This document shows positions 1 to 8,738 of a stretch of 64,000 nt of DNA, piece by piece. Every line of letters starts with the position of its first letter. Position 1 is the stretch's first letter. The translations under genes and the position numbers were made by a program. The DNA comes from Azonexaceae bacterium s22 (GTDB lineage Bacteria; Pseudomonadota; Gammaproteobacteria; Burkholderiales; Rhodocyclaceae). The stretch is from positions 275,538 through 339,537 of the forward strand of contig WYCU01000002.1 in NCBI GenBank assembly GCA_016617495.1, written 5' to 3'. A model generated the notes under the pieces. It worked only from the letters and a program-made list of their open reading frames with translations. It ran no database searches and was not told the origin of the DNA.

Positions 1-2
1 CG

Positions 3-494
3 ATCCTCGTCGCTGGCTTTGGTATCGCCTGGATGTTCGGGGCCGATGCCGCCTCGGTCGGGCTCGGCTCGCTGGTCGCCGCCGCCGTGCCACTGGCCGG
101 GGCGACGAACTGGATTCTCCTGCAACGCGCCGGGCAGGCCGGCAGTCAGGCGCCGGATCTCCTGCCCGCCGTCATGCTCGGCGGATTCATCTCCGCCGCG
201 GCCACTTTTCCGCTTGCCTGGCCCTTGCAGGCCTCGCTGCACGACCTCGGCTGGCTGGCGCTCCTCGGCAGCCTGCAACTGGCCTTGCCCTGCCTGCTGG
301 TCGTGCATCTCAGCCGCGTGCTTCCGGCACCGGAAATCGCCCTGCTGGCCTTGCTCGAAGTGCTCTTTGGCGTCGCCTGGGCCTGGCTGGGCGCTGGCGA
401 ACAACCGGCCGTCCATGTGCTTCTCGGCGGCGGTCTCGTGCTTGCTGCGCTGGCTGCCAACGAAGTCTGGGGCTTGCGCCGGCGTGCCACCTGA
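3..494 (+). CDS. EamA/DMT-family permease, C-terminal part (5' end outside window)
   Basis: The frame is open from the left edge of the window, so only the C-terminal 163 residues or so are present. They are strongly hydrophobic, with about five predicted membrane segments, and end in a short basic tail (LRRRAT). The pattern fits the second EamA repeat of drug/metabolite exporters of the inner membrane. Substrate cannot be inferred. The internal ATG at 33 is probably not the real start because coding potential continues upstream of it. The family call is from overall character, not a signature motif. Confidence 0.7.
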   Translation: MLVAGFGIAWMFGADAASVGLGSLVAAAVPLAGATNWILLQRAGQAGSQAPDLLPAVMLGGFISAAATFPLAWPLQASLHDLGWLALLGSLQLALPCLLVVHLSRVLPAPEIALLALLEVLFGVAWAWLGAGEQPAVHVLLGGGLVLAALAANEVWGLRRRAT

Positions 495-570
495 GCGGCG
501 GCCTATCGCCCTGCAACCCGCAGCGCGCTAGACTTGTCTTTCATCACCCTCTGAAGTGCGACACCCGATC

Positions 571-1959
571 ATGAGCTTTTCCCGGCTGGGCCTGAACGAA
601 ACGCTGCTCGCCACCTTGGCCGAACTGGGCTACGCCCGGCCCACGCCTGTCCAGACACAAGCCATTCCCGCCATCCTGGCCGGGCGCGATGTGCTGGCCG
701 CAGCGCAGACCGGCACCGGCAAAACAGCCGCCTTCGCGCTCCCGTTGTTGCAACGGCTCGGTACGCAGCCCGATGCCGGTGCCCAACCGCGGGCGCTGGT
801 GCTGGTGCCCACGCGGGAGCTTGCGGTGCAGCTCGACGCCAGTCTGGCCGCCTATGGCACCGCCCTGCCGCTGCGGCGGGGGCTGGCCTATGGCGGCGTG
901 CCCGCCGCGCCGCAGGCGGCGGTCTTGCAGGCGGGCGTGGATATCGTGGTGGCCACGCCGGGGCGGTTGGTCGATTTGCACGGGCAGGGCGCGGTGGCGC
1001 TTGACCGTGTGGCCTTGCTGGTGCTTGACGAAGCCGACCGCATGCTCGACCTCGGCTTCGCCCGCGAACTCGATGCCTTGCTCGCCGTACTGCCGCGGCG
1101 CCGGCAGACCCTGCTGTTTTCCGCCACCTTTTCCGATGCTATCCGCAACCTGGCCAAGCGCTGGCTACGCGAACCGCTTTCCATTGACGCCAGCCCGCGC
1201 AACAGCACCGCACGCAATGTCCGCCAGTGGGTTGTGCCGGTGGACAAGAAACGCAAGGCGGCCTTGCTCTGCCAGATGATGAAAGAACGCCAATGGGGCC
1301 AGACGCTGGTTTTCGTCAAAACCCGTAATGGTGCCGACGAACTGGCGGCCATGCTGCAAAGCCGCGGCATCGGCGCTGCCGCCCTGCATGGCGACAAGGG
1401 CCAGGGGGAACGCGAGGCGGTGCTGGGCGACTTCCGCAACGGTGCCCTCGCGGTTCTGGTCGCCACCGACGTGGCGGCGCGCGGGCTGGATATCGACGGC
1501 CTGGCCCGCGTGGTCAATTTTGATTTGCCGGTGGCGGCGGCCGATTACATTCACCGCGTTGGCCGTACCGGCCGCGCTGGCGGGCGCGGCGAAGCCGTTT
1601 CGCTGGTGTGCGCCGATGAAGTCGGGCTGCTTTCCGCCATCGAAAACCTGCTGCGCAAAACGCTATCGCGCGACGAGGAACCCGGTTTCGAACCCAAACA
1701 TTGCGTGCCGCCTACAGTCCTGATGCCCAGCGCGCCACCCAAACGCAAGCCTCAGGGCAAAGCGGCTGCAGCGGCGCCGGCACGGGGCCCGGGGCGGCCC
1801 GGTCCACAAGGCGGCACACCGGGCACCCGCGGCAAGGCGCCCACGGGGCGTAACGGGCGCGGCGCAGCACCCGTGAGCACAACCCGCGGTACCGGCCGTG
1901 GCACAGCACAGCCCGCCGCCAAGCCCGCTGCCAAGGGCGGCCGTCGGCGCCCGACCTGA
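571..1959 (+). CDS. rhlE: DEAD-box ATP-dependent RNA helicase, RhlE type
   Basis: This is a complete DEAD-box helicase of about 462 residues. Visible motifs in order are the Q motif (PTPVQTQAIP), motif I AQTGTGKT, motif II VLDEAD, motif III SATF, HGDKGQ, ATDVAARGLDI and HRVGRTGRAG. A low-complexity Ala/Gly/Pro/Arg/Lys tail of about 90 residues follows, typical of RhlE proteins and probably RNA-binding. The family remodels structured RNA in ribosome assembly and mRNA decay. I prefer the ATG at 571 (MSFSRLGL, the usual RhlE start) to the in-frame GTG at 556. RhlE rather than another DEAD-box subgroup is inferred from the N-terminus and tail. Confidence 0.9.
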   Translation: MSFSRLGLNETLLATLAELGYARPTPVQTQAIPAILAGRDVLAAAQTGTGKTAAFALPLLQRLGTQPDAGAQPRALVLVPTRELAVQLDASLAAYGTALPLRRGLAYGGVPAAPQAAVLQAGVDIVVATPGRLVDLHGQGAVALDRVALLVLDEADRMLDLGFARELDALLAVLPRRRQTLLFSATFSDAIRNLAKRWLREPLSIDASPRNSTARNVRQWVVPVDKKRKAALLCQMMKERQWGQTLVFVKTRNGADELAAMLQSRGIGAAALHGDKGQGEREAVLGDFRNGALAVLVATDVAARGLDIDGLARVVNFDLPVAAADYIHRVGRTGRAGGRGEAVSLVCADEVGLLSAIENLLRKTLSRDEEPGFEPKHCVPPTVLMPSAPPKRKPQGKAAAAAPARGPGRPGPQGGTPGTRGKAPTGRNGRGAAPVSTTRGTGRGTAQPAAKPAAKGGRRRPT

Positions 1960-1969
1960 GGCCACGCGC

Positions 1970-2605
1970 ATGAAACCGAACCGGATTCGCGCCCTCTGCA
2001 CCGCTGCCATGCTGCTGGTGCTGGTGTTGCCCGCAGGCGCGGCGCTACGCCAACCCGTCACGGCCGAAACCAAGCCGGTGCAAACCGCCGATTTCCTTGC
2101 GCCAGTGCCCACCGGCGAAAACTGGGTCTATCTCCAGCGCAACCTGCCGGGCTTTGTGTCCTTCCGCAAACAGGACCCGATACGCAGTACCTTTCCCGGC
2201 GGTGAGCACCAATCCTTTACCGTGGAAATCCGCGCCGAAACCCAGAGCGGGCAGGATCTGCTGACGCTGGATGGCCTCGAAGCGGCGCTCAAGGCCTGGC
2301 TTTACCGGGACAACGAAGGCAGCTACGGCCCGCTGCGCGTGGAAAGCTTCCCGTGGCAGGAGACCGATTGCCTGGTTTTCATGAGTTCGCGCCAATTGCC
2401 GGAAGAGATCGATGGCCGGCAGGTGATTTTCCTTTCGGCCAGCGAAGGGTTTTTCTGCCGGCATCCGCTGAATGCCCGCATTGCCATCATCGGCTACTTT
2501 CAGGAACGCCATCTGGCGGGTACGCCATCGCTGCTCAACGACGCGCTGCGCGAGGAGGCGGAGCGCATCCTGCAGGGCGTGCGTTTCCCGCCCTTTTTCA
2601 AATAG
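1970..2605 (+). CDS. Secreted hypothetical protein
   Basis: The protein is about 211 residues and starts 10 bases after the helicase stop, so the two genes may be co-transcribed. The start at 1970 gives a clear signal peptide (MKPNRIRAL, then a Leu/Val-rich core ending LPAGAA), implying export to the periplasm. The mature part has no motif I recognise. It contains two cysteines (near TDCLVF and FFCRHP) that could pair after export. A longer frame from 1898 would overlap the helicase and lose the signal peptide, so it was not used. Function unknown. Confidence 0.75.
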   Translation: MKPNRIRALCTAAMLLVLVLPAGAALRQPVTAETKPVQTADFLAPVPTGENWVYLQRNLPGFVSFRKQDPIRSTFPGGEHQSFTVEIRAETQSGQDLLTLDGLEAALKAWLYRDNEGSYGPLRVESFPWQETDCLVFMSSRQLPEEIDGRQVIFLSASEGFFCRHPLNARIAIIGYFQERHLAGTPSLLNDALREEAERILQGVRFPPFFK

Positions 2606-2608
2606 CGT

Positions 2609-2860
2609 TTACCAGCGCCCGTAACCGCGATAGCCGCCATAGCTGCCGTAACCCCAGCCGCGTCCCGGCGGCGGGCCGTAATAGCGGGGCGGTGGCGCGT
2701 AATAGGGGCGCGGCGCGACGATGACCGGCGGCGGTGTTGCCACGACCGAAACCGACGGCCCGACATAGCCATACTCGTAAGTGGCCGGTGCAGGCACCAC
2801 CGCACAACCCCCCAAACCAAGCAGGGCGAGTACGGCGGCGATTTTCAGGTATTTGGACAT
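2609..2860 (-). CDS. Small Tyr/Pro/Gly-rich lipoprotein
   Basis: A predicted 83-residue lipoprotein. The N-terminus MSKYLKIAAVLALLGLGGC is a type II signal peptide with lipobox LGGC. The mature part is a low-complexity run of proline, tyrosine and glycine (for example PPPRYYGPPP and GYGSYGGYRGYGRW), seen in many small envelope proteins of unknown role. It converges on the preceding gene with only three bases between the stop codons. An upstream in-frame start at 2884 would add eight polar residues. Function cannot be assigned. Confidence 0.75.
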   Translation of the reverse strand: MSKYLKIAAVLALLGLGGCAVVPAPATYEYGYVGPSVSVVATPPPVIVAPRPYYAPPPRYYGPPPGRGWGYGSYGGYRGYGRW

Positions 2861-2956
2861 GACGTTCTTTCGATGGTGTGACAATGAGATTAACGCACCA
2901 TCGCCCCCGCCGAGGACGCCGCTTTGTAGCGAGTTGTTTCGGGATGTAAGTGCCGC

Positions 2957-4300
2957 TCAGCGCGAGCGCGCCAGATCGAGGTCGGCGCGGTTTTTCTCAT
3001 CCACGTAAATTGCCGTAGCGGCCGCTTGGCTGCTGGCGAAACAGACCACTTCCACATTGGCCAGGGGTTTGTCCTTGTGCAGCACCTCCACAGCGCAGCG
3101 CCCGAACACGCTTTCGATGGTGGCCAGAAGATTGCGCGCGTAGGGCGTTTCCAGCCGGCCGTCGAGAATCAGGTTGGCCAACAGCACGCCATCCGGCTTG
3201 AGCACGCGGCGCGCATCCGTCCAGAATTCCCGCGTGACCAGATGCCCGGGAATCGAGGTGTGCGAGCTATACACATCCACCACCACCGCATCGAAGCGCC
3301 GGTCCGTGCTGGCCACAAAGCGCCGCGCATCGTCGGCAATGAACTCGCCGCGCGTCGGTTCGCGCAGGAAATGCTGCTCGGCAATGCCCTTGATCGCCGG
3401 GTCCACATCCACATAAACGTAGCGATTGCTTGGCTCGCGGTGCGAAAGCGTGAATCCGCCCGCGCCCAGCACCAGGATTTCGCGGTCGCGGAACGCCAGT
3501 TCATCCAGCAACACCTGGCGCAGATGCTTGATGTAACGCGTGTAATTGGGCGGCTCCGCATCGTCGATCAACGATGCCGTGGATTTGTTCACCCAGAAAG
3601 CCCGCCGCTCCGCTTGCCCCGGCAGATGAACCGGGCCGACGATGTACTCTGCATACGCCGTATCCGCCGTGACCGCATGGCTGAGATTGGCCAAAACGGC
3701 AATTGTCGCGGTCAACCCCGAAAAAAGGGCCATTTTCAAATCCTGTCGAGCCAGGATCAGTCCCCCGGCCGCGAGCAACAGGCTGCACGCCATTACTGCC
3801 GCCGAAACCCCCAGCCACTGCATCACCACCAGCGAAAGACTCACCGAGCCGAGAAACGAACCCAGCGTCGACCAATACAGCGCCATGCCGCTCGCCTCGC
3901 CGGTGCGCTCCGATTTCATCAGGTTGGTCAGGATCGGCACCGTCTGCCCCAGCAGCCAGGCCAGCGGGCACAGGATCGCGCCGATGAACACCATGTAGGC
4001 CACCCAGGCCGGCTGCAAATGTGCGAACAGCCAATCCACCGTGCCGCCCGCCAGCCCTGCACCGGCCAGCAAGGCCGAAATCAGGAAATTGCGCGCCACC
4101 GTGCCGCGAAAATCCTCCGCCACCCGCGCCCCGGCCGCGTAGCCCAGCGCCAGCGCCAGCAGAAAAAAGCCGATGGTCGGCGCGGTGACCACAATCGAAC
4201 TGCCAATGTGCGGCACCAGACGCCGCAGGGCGATCACCTCGGCCCCGAGCGAACCGAAGCCTTCGATGAACACAATGATGTAGATGAGCAAACGCGGCAT
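2957..4300 (-). CDS. Membrane-bound spermidine-synthase-like protein
   Basis: About 447 residues. The N-terminal half carries six to seven hydrophobic helices (from IYIIVFIEGFGSLGAEVIALR to about residue 200). The C-terminal half is a Rossmann methyltransferase fold of the spermidine-synthase type, with ILVLGAGGFTLSHRE as the AdoMet-binding glycine loop, YVYVDVDPAI, and FDAVVVDVYSSH. This architecture matches fused membrane/spermidine synthase proteins whose substrate is usually unknown, so polyamine synthesis should not be assumed. The ATG at 4300 is preferred to a GTG at 4333. A copy of the dispersed 15-bp motif lies at 3702 and reads LTATI in this frame. Confidence 0.8.
   Translation of the reverse strand: MPRLLIYIIVFIEGFGSLGAEVIALRRLVPHIGSSIVVTAPTIGFFLLALALGYAAGARVAEDFRGTVARNFLISALLAGAGLAGGTVDWLFAHLQPAWVAYMVFIGAILCPLAWLLGQTVPILTNLMKSERTGEASGMALYWSTLGSFLGSVSLSLVVMQWLGVSAAVMACSLLLAAGGLILARQDLKMALFSGLTATIAVLANLSHAVTADTAYAEYIVGPVHLPGQAERRAFWVNKSTASLIDDAEPPNYTRYIKHLRQVLLDELAFRDREILVLGAGGFTLSHREPSNRYVYVDVDPAIKGIAEQHFLREPTRGEFIADDARRFVASTDRRFDAVVVDVYSSHTSIPGHLVTREFWTDARRVLKPDGVLLANLILDGRLETPYARNLLATIESVFGRCAVEVLHKDKPLANVEVVCFASSQAAATAIYVDEKNRADLDLARSR
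3702..3716 (-). repeat. Dispersed 15-bp motif, copy 1
   Basis: Minus strand GTTGACCGCGACAAT (one variant base), preceded by CCCTTTTTTCGGG. Inside the membrane spermidine-synthase-like gene, reading LTATI. Confidence 0.8.
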
Positions 4301-4392
4301 CCCGGCATTATCGCCGAAGGGCGGCGCCCGCACGCAAAATCAGGCTACGATGCCACCTTTGCCGGCGCGGCCGGCCACCGCCTGGAAACGCC

Positions 4393-5220
4393 ATGCTCTA
4401 CACCTACCACTACACCGCCCTCGACCCCGACGGCCGCATCGTCCGCGAAAGCGAAAAAATCGACTCCGCCCAATGGCTGGACTACCTCCGGGCCAATACC
4501 GAACGCTACGGCAACCTGCACGACTACATCGCCGCCGCCTTCCCGGCCCTGAGCCAGGACAACCCGCTCGTCGCCGCCACCATTGCCGACGACATCGACC
4601 GCATTTTTCACGACAAGCAGCCCACCGCCGTCTTTCAGTACCTGATGTACTGCTGGGATGCCTTCAAGGCCGGCACCATCCCGGCCGCCGCCTGGGGCGC
4701 AGCACTCGGTGCCGCCTGGCAAGCCGGTCAGCGCGCCATGCTCGACCACGTGGCCCTCAGCCAAAGCCTCGTCATCCGCATGTTCCAGGCCGCCGACAAG
4801 GAAGCCCTCTACCGCATCGGCACCGACCGCGAAGGCTGGGCCGACCACCTCGCCACCCTGCCGGAACACGTGGACATCTACCGGGGCGTTACCACCGCCA
4901 TGAAACACGCCGAAACCGGCCTGAGCTGGACCACCGACCCCGAGCAAGCCAAACAATTCAGCGGGCGCAACGTCCGCCAGGCCAGCGAAATTCCCGGCGT
5001 CCTCCACGCCACCGTACCCAAAAGCGCCATCCTCGCCGTCTTCGAACTCGGCAAGGAAATCCTCATTGATCCCACGGTCGAGAAACAAAACCTCACCACC
5101 AACTACCTCAGCGGCACCGGCCTGAGCAAATTCCGCCAAAACTGGAAAAAGTGGCAGGCGGAGGAGGAGAAGCGGGTGAGGGAGGCGAGGGAACAGGCTC
5201 GTAAAAAACAAGCCCGATAA
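4393..5220 (+). CDS. Putative ADP-ribosyltransferase-fold protein
   Basis: A 275-residue protein. Its C-terminal half resembles the R-S-E class of ADP-ribosyltransferases: VDIYRGV supplies the arginine strand, GLSWTTDPEQAKQF the S-T-S-like motif followed by a helix, and AVFELGKEILIDP a candidate catalytic glutamate. The N-terminal half is mostly helical, with no motif I recognise. There is no signal peptide, so it should be cytosolic unless delivered by another route. The C-terminus is a charged KR/E-rich helix. A decayed copy of its tail lies at 8587-8707, so the gene was duplicated locally. The ART assignment rests on motif spacing only, and no immunity gene is evident beside it. Confidence 0.5.
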   Translation: MLYTYHYTALDPDGRIVRESEKIDSAQWLDYLRANTERYGNLHDYIAAAFPALSQDNPLVAATIADDIDRIFHDKQPTAVFQYLMYCWDAFKAGTIPAAAWGAALGAAWQAGQRAMLDHVALSQSLVIRMFQAADKEALYRIGTDREGWADHLATLPEHVDIYRGVTTAMKHAETGLSWTTDPEQAKQFSGRNVRQASEIPGVLHATVPKSAILAVFELGKEILIDPTVEKQNLTTNYLSGTGLSKFRQNWKKWQAEEEKRVREAREQARKKQAR

Positions 5221-5332
5221 GCCCTTGGGCATCTATCGGGGTGGATTGCAGGCCGGTGAGCCATCAACGCCGGCGGTATGGCACCGGCGAATCGCCGATG
5301 CCGCAGGCGAATATCGGCATTCGCTGGCGAAA

Positions 5333-5614
5333 TCAGATTCCTGAGGTCGTGATCACGTCCGAAGGCGCGGGCGGCGGTGAGGTTTGCTCCACTTTGATGA
5401 CACCGTCTGCCACAAGCTTCTTGACCGCATTTTCCAGTGCTCCGAATGCGCGAATGAAGCCATCCATGGGCATGACCACCTGCTGCGTCGGATTGATGCG
5501 GATTTCCTGTTTTCCATCGGCACTTCTAACGGGGATCGCCACACCGAAATCAAGGCGCACGACTGCGCCGGTTACTGCGATGTTGATCAATGCATCGGCA
5601 AAATTGGATTGCAT
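5333..5614 (-). CDS. Small hypothetical protein downstream of the RTX protease
   Basis: A 93-residue protein, starting 15 bases after the stop of the RTX protease on the same strand, so probably in the same operon. It begins MQSNFADALINIAVTGAVVRLDFG and has a segment RINPTQQVVMPMDGFIRAFGALENAVKKLV, then a Pro-rich C-terminus. The pattern of a RLDFG strand followed by a long amphipathic helix recalls DUF3467-like proteins, but the match is weak and from memory. There is no signal peptide. A role with the protease is only suggested by position. Confidence 0.6.
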   Translation of the reverse strand: MQSNFADALINIAVTGAVVRLDFGVAIPVRSADGKQEIRINPTQQVVMPMDGFIRAFGALENAVKKLVADGVIKVEQTSPPPAPSDVITTSGI

Positions 5615-5629
5615 AAGAAAAAGCTCCGC

Positions 5630-8152
5630 TTACAAGACAAAATCGGCTGTGGTCACTGTACTGATGCCAGTGAGCGTCAGTTGAATCGAAAATTCCGCGG
5701 CGGCATCCGTGTCGGTATTGCCGTAGAGAATTTTTGAGGTCGTATCGTAAAACAGTTTACCCGCGTCGGCCGAGGTGAAACTGGCAGAGGAAGAGAACGT
5801 GCCGGTTTTGATTGCCGTGAAGGCCTGATCATTGGCAACGGTCGTGTTGGCATCGAGGGCGGCCAGATTGATCAGATCGTCGGCGGCAAAGTCTGCAATC
5901 GTGTCGCGGTTGCTGTCGGCAGAACTCTCCGCGACCGCCGTGAAGGTAAAGGTATCGGCCCCGTCACCACCGCTCAACTTGTCTTTGCCCAGACTGCCGA
6001 TGAGCGTGTCGTTACCAGTGCCGCCGTTGATGGTGTCGTTCCCTGAGCCGGCAACGATTCGGTCATTGCCCGCGTCACCATTGAGGGTGTCGACCCCGGA
6101 ACCGCCGGTGATCGCATCGTTTCCGGCATAGCCATAAATGCTATTGCCCAGGGTCGCCGAACCGCTAAGCGTGTCCGAATAATTCGAGCCGACCAAACAA
6201 TCGATGTTCTTCAAGGTATCCAGGCCTGCGCCGATGGTGTTTTGCTGACTTGTAGTGTTCAGCGTGACGCTCACAGCCGCAGTCGCATACTGATAGGAAG
6301 CGGTATCCCAGCCGGTCGCGCCATCGAGCACATTATTGCCGGCATTTGAAAACAGGGTGTTGTTCAGGGCGTTTCCGGTAGCGTTGATATTGCCCGAACC
6401 GGTCAATCGGAGATTTTCCACGGCCCCGCCGTTGCTGCCGGCGCCATCGGTATCGACAAGACTGTAGGTGAAAGCGGAATAAATGCAGTCCGTGCCCTGG
6501 CCGGAAATTTCAACCACTGCATCCGATAGCGAATTGATCAGAAACGTATCGTTTCCACTACCGCCAGCCATCGTGTCGTTGCCCGACAAACCGTCGATGA
6601 TGTTGTTTCCGCTGTTGCCGGTCAGATTGTCCGCAAAATTGGAGCCGGTGATGTTTTCAATACCGATCACCTTGTCTGCACCGGAGATGCCGGAAGCCGT
6701 TGCGTAACCGCTTGCATCGATAGCGCCCAGATTGAGCGTGACTCCCGCCGTGCCGGTCGTTGTGGCCAATTGGAACGACACCGTGTCGGTTCCGGTAGCG
6801 CCGTTGATGACATTCACGCCAGCACCCGCAAACAGCACGTTATCCAGCGAATTGCCGGTGATATTGGCCGTGCCGGAACTCCCAATACGGCCTTTTTCCA
6901 CATTGGCGGTCAGCGTGTAGCTACCCAGATAGGAAATCACCAGATCCGCTCCTCCCGAACTGACGCTGGCGTTTGATTCGCTGACGATATCGCCCGAATT
7001 ATCGACAACATAGGTGTCGGAATCATTGCCACCGCTCAAGCTGTCTGCGGAAAGTCCGCCATCCAGCGTGTCCGTGCCGGATCCACCGAACAAGGTGTCA
7101 GTTCCCCCCTTGCCCAGCAATTTATTGGCGACGCCATTGCCGGTAATCCGGTCCGCGCCATCGCCCCCTGTTGCATTCTCAATGACGACATCCGGGTGCA
7201 GGAAAACGGTATTGTCTGATGTGAAATTACCTGAACCGCTACCGCCATCGTAGAAATCAAGGTTGTTTCCAAGCGATTGCCAGTTACCGCCGTTCAAATT
7301 GATCACACAGCCATCCGAAGCGGACTGATAGACGATGGTGTCGGCACCGCCGCAATCCCACATCACTTCGTTGTAGGAGGAACCGGCCTTGAAAGTGTAC
7401 GTTGTGTCCGTAACGTTGTAAGTGGTGTTGGCACCATACAGATACTGGAGCGCCATGATGTCGTAATACATCAGGGTCGTCGGAAAGTAAGACATGCTGC
7501 TCGACGAATTCCCGGCGATGGCGCTGTAAGACATCATCGAATACGTGTAACTATCGTATTCGGCCGCGATTGCCGGAAAATCTCCGGACGACTCAAAGGG
7601 GTGTTTGAGCCCGAGCGCATGACCGATTTCGTGCATCAAGACCAGGAAATCGTAATTGCCCTCTTCCGGCAAAAAACTATAAAACAAGTCGATGTTCAAC
7701 CAGACATCGCCCGCAATGGCATTCGCGGTTCCCTCTTTCGTCCAAAGGTTATAGGTTCCGCCGGGCAAATAAGCATGAGCCGCTTCGTCAGCACTTGCTG
7801 AGCCCGTGTAGGCAAACCGAAGGTCGCCAACCTCTGTCGTCGTTTCCGTAACTTTCGTGAATGAAATATCCACGAATTTGCTGATCATGCTGAAAACACG
7901 TTCAACAGCTGCCTGCTCGGAGGACGATAGGTAGTAGTAGTCATTCCAGGGCTCCCCGGTTCCTGTGACTACACCGTAACCACTATCTGCACTGGTTGAC
8001 CAAAGGCTTTCCGCTGTTGGAAAGCTGTAAATCAGCGTTACCGGAGAAAAGTTGGCACCACCCCAACGTGTGCCAAACAGCAAGGCATCCAAGGTCTCAT
8101 CGCCAGTGGCAGACAACACGGAAAAGGTACTACCCGATGTCGGTGAGGGCAT
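5630..8152 (-). CDS. Serralysin-type RTX zinc metalloprotease (type I secreted)
   Basis: An 840-residue secreted protease. The catalytic domain (about residues 25-240) has the M10 zinc motif HEIGHALGLKH at 174-184, with catalytic Glu175, and the Met-turn SMMSYS near 205. From about residue 320 to 790 there are repeated GGxGxDxL-type nonapeptides that bind calcium and drive folding outside the cell. The last 20 residues (ending TTADFVL) look like a C-terminal type I secretion signal. There is no N-terminal signal peptide, as expected. The start has a strong ribosome site (GGGAGGAAGC just before ATG). No ABC exporter, membrane-fusion protein or inhibitor gene lies nearby, so secretion must use a transporter encoded elsewhere. 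Confidence 0.92.
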   Translation of the reverse strand: MPSPTSGSTFSVLSATGDETLDALLFGTRWGGANFSPVTLIYSFPTAESLWSTSADSGYGVVTGTGEPWNDYYYLSSSEQAAVERVFSMISKFVDISFTKVTETTTEVGDLRFAYTGSASADEAAHAYLPGGTYNLWTKEGTANAIAGDVWLNIDLFYSFLPEEGNYDFLVLMHEIGHALGLKHPFESSGDFPAIAAEYDSYTYSMMSYSAIAGNSSSSMSYFPTTLMYYDIMALQYLYGANTTYNVTDTTYTFKAGSSYNEVMWDCGGADTIVYQSASDGCVINLNGGNWQSLGNNLDFYDGGSGSGNFTSDNTVFLHPDVVIENATGGDGADRITGNGVANKLLGKGGTDTLFGGSGTDTLDGGLSADSLSGGNDSDTYVVDNSGDIVSESNASVSSGGADLVISYLGSYTLTANVEKGRIGSSGTANITGNSLDNVLFAGAGVNVINGATGTDTVSFQLATTTGTAGVTLNLGAIDASGYATASGISGADKVIGIENITGSNFADNLTGNSGNNIIDGLSGNDTMAGGSGNDTFLINSLSDAVVEISGQGTDCIYSAFTYSLVDTDGAGSNGGAVENLRLTGSGNINATGNALNNTLFSNAGNNVLDGATGWDTASYQYATAAVSVTLNTTSQQNTIGAGLDTLKNIDCLVGSNYSDTLSGSATLGNSIYGYAGNDAITGGSGVDTLNGDAGNDRIVAGSGNDTINGGTGNDTLIGSLGKDKLSGGDGADTFTFTAVAESSADSNRDTIADFAADDLINLAALDANTTVANDQAFTAIKTGTFSSSASFTSADAGKLFYDTTSKILYGNTDTDAAAEFSIQLTLTGISTVTTADFVL

Positions 8153-8586
8153 GCTTCCTCCCAGTCCTGATCAAAATGGGCCAACAAGAGGGTTCAAGCA
8201 GGCAGCCAAGGTCGTTGACCGGAGGACGAATTCCTCAGCGCGTTCCCTGAACGGGGCGCCGATTGCCCGACCAAATACAAAGTGCGATTGGATCGCTGCC
8301 GCGCAATACAACATGGTGATTGATCCGATAGCCGCGCGCCTGAAACTTAATCTTATGGACGTCGATTTTTGAATTGCGCCACCCGGCGCTTCGCTCTTCT
8401 ATCAGCCAGAACCGCTACACCGGCAAACTCGTCGGTGTAGCGGCCTGACCTTGTCTCCACCACAACAATGTCATTAGAGCGTGAAGCGTCGTTTCTGGTA
8501 ACTGATAAAACTAACAGGGTGCAAGGCGGGGCGGCCCATGCCACCGGGCTCAGCCGGCAGCTAGGCAAGGGCAATGGAATTTGGCT
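8153..8586. other. Non-coding stretch upstream of the RTX protease
   Basis: No convincing gene is visible here. The stretch holds the ribosome site and presumably the promoter of the RTX protease, plus a perfect 11-bp inverted repeat (CCGCTACACCG at 8412-8422 and CGGTGTAGCGG at 8433-8443, with a 10-base loop). It lies between the GC-rich backbone and the AT-rich island and looks like decayed sequence. Short frames on both strands have no recognisable content. Confidence 0.5.
8412..8443. repeat. Perfect 11-bp inverted repeat
   Basis: CCGCTACACCG and CGGTGTAGCGG flank a 10-base loop. There is no T-run on either side, so it is not an obvious intrinsic terminator. It may be an operator or the scar of a lost element, about 260 bases upstream of the RTX protease start. 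Confidence 0.55.
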
Positions 8587-8707
8587 GATTTTTGAGGTCG
8601 ACCGCGACAAAAAGCTTATCGATGCCGCCCAAGAAAAACAAAACCTCGCCACCAACTATCTCAGCGGTAATGGCCTGAACGAGTTTTGCTGGAACAGGAG
8701 AAAATAG
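8587..8707 (+). pseudogene. Remnant of a second copy of the 4393-5220 ADP-ribosyltransferase-like gene
   Basis: The translation EKQNLATNYLSGNGLNEF here matches EKQNLTTNYLSGTGLSKF near the C-terminus of the protein at 4393-5220, and the DNA is also closely similar. The upstream catalytic region is absent: the open frame from 8468 begins with unrelated sequence. The charged C-terminal tail is also lost, the frame ending NRRK-stop. A copy of the dispersed 15-bp motif lies at the upstream edge of the homology (8596-8610), replacing the residues between FEL and ILID of the intact protein with a VDRDKK-like stretch. This is a truncated, probably inactive duplicate. Confidence 0.75.
8596..8610 (+). 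repeat. Dispersed 15-bp motif, copy 2
   Basis: GGTCGACCGCGACAA preceded by GATTTTTGA, at the upstream edge of the ADP-ribosyltransferase remnant. The final T of the consensus is A here. Confidence 0.8.
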
Positions 8708-8738
8708 CTGGTGGATCACGAGAGGCGTGCTAGGGAGA

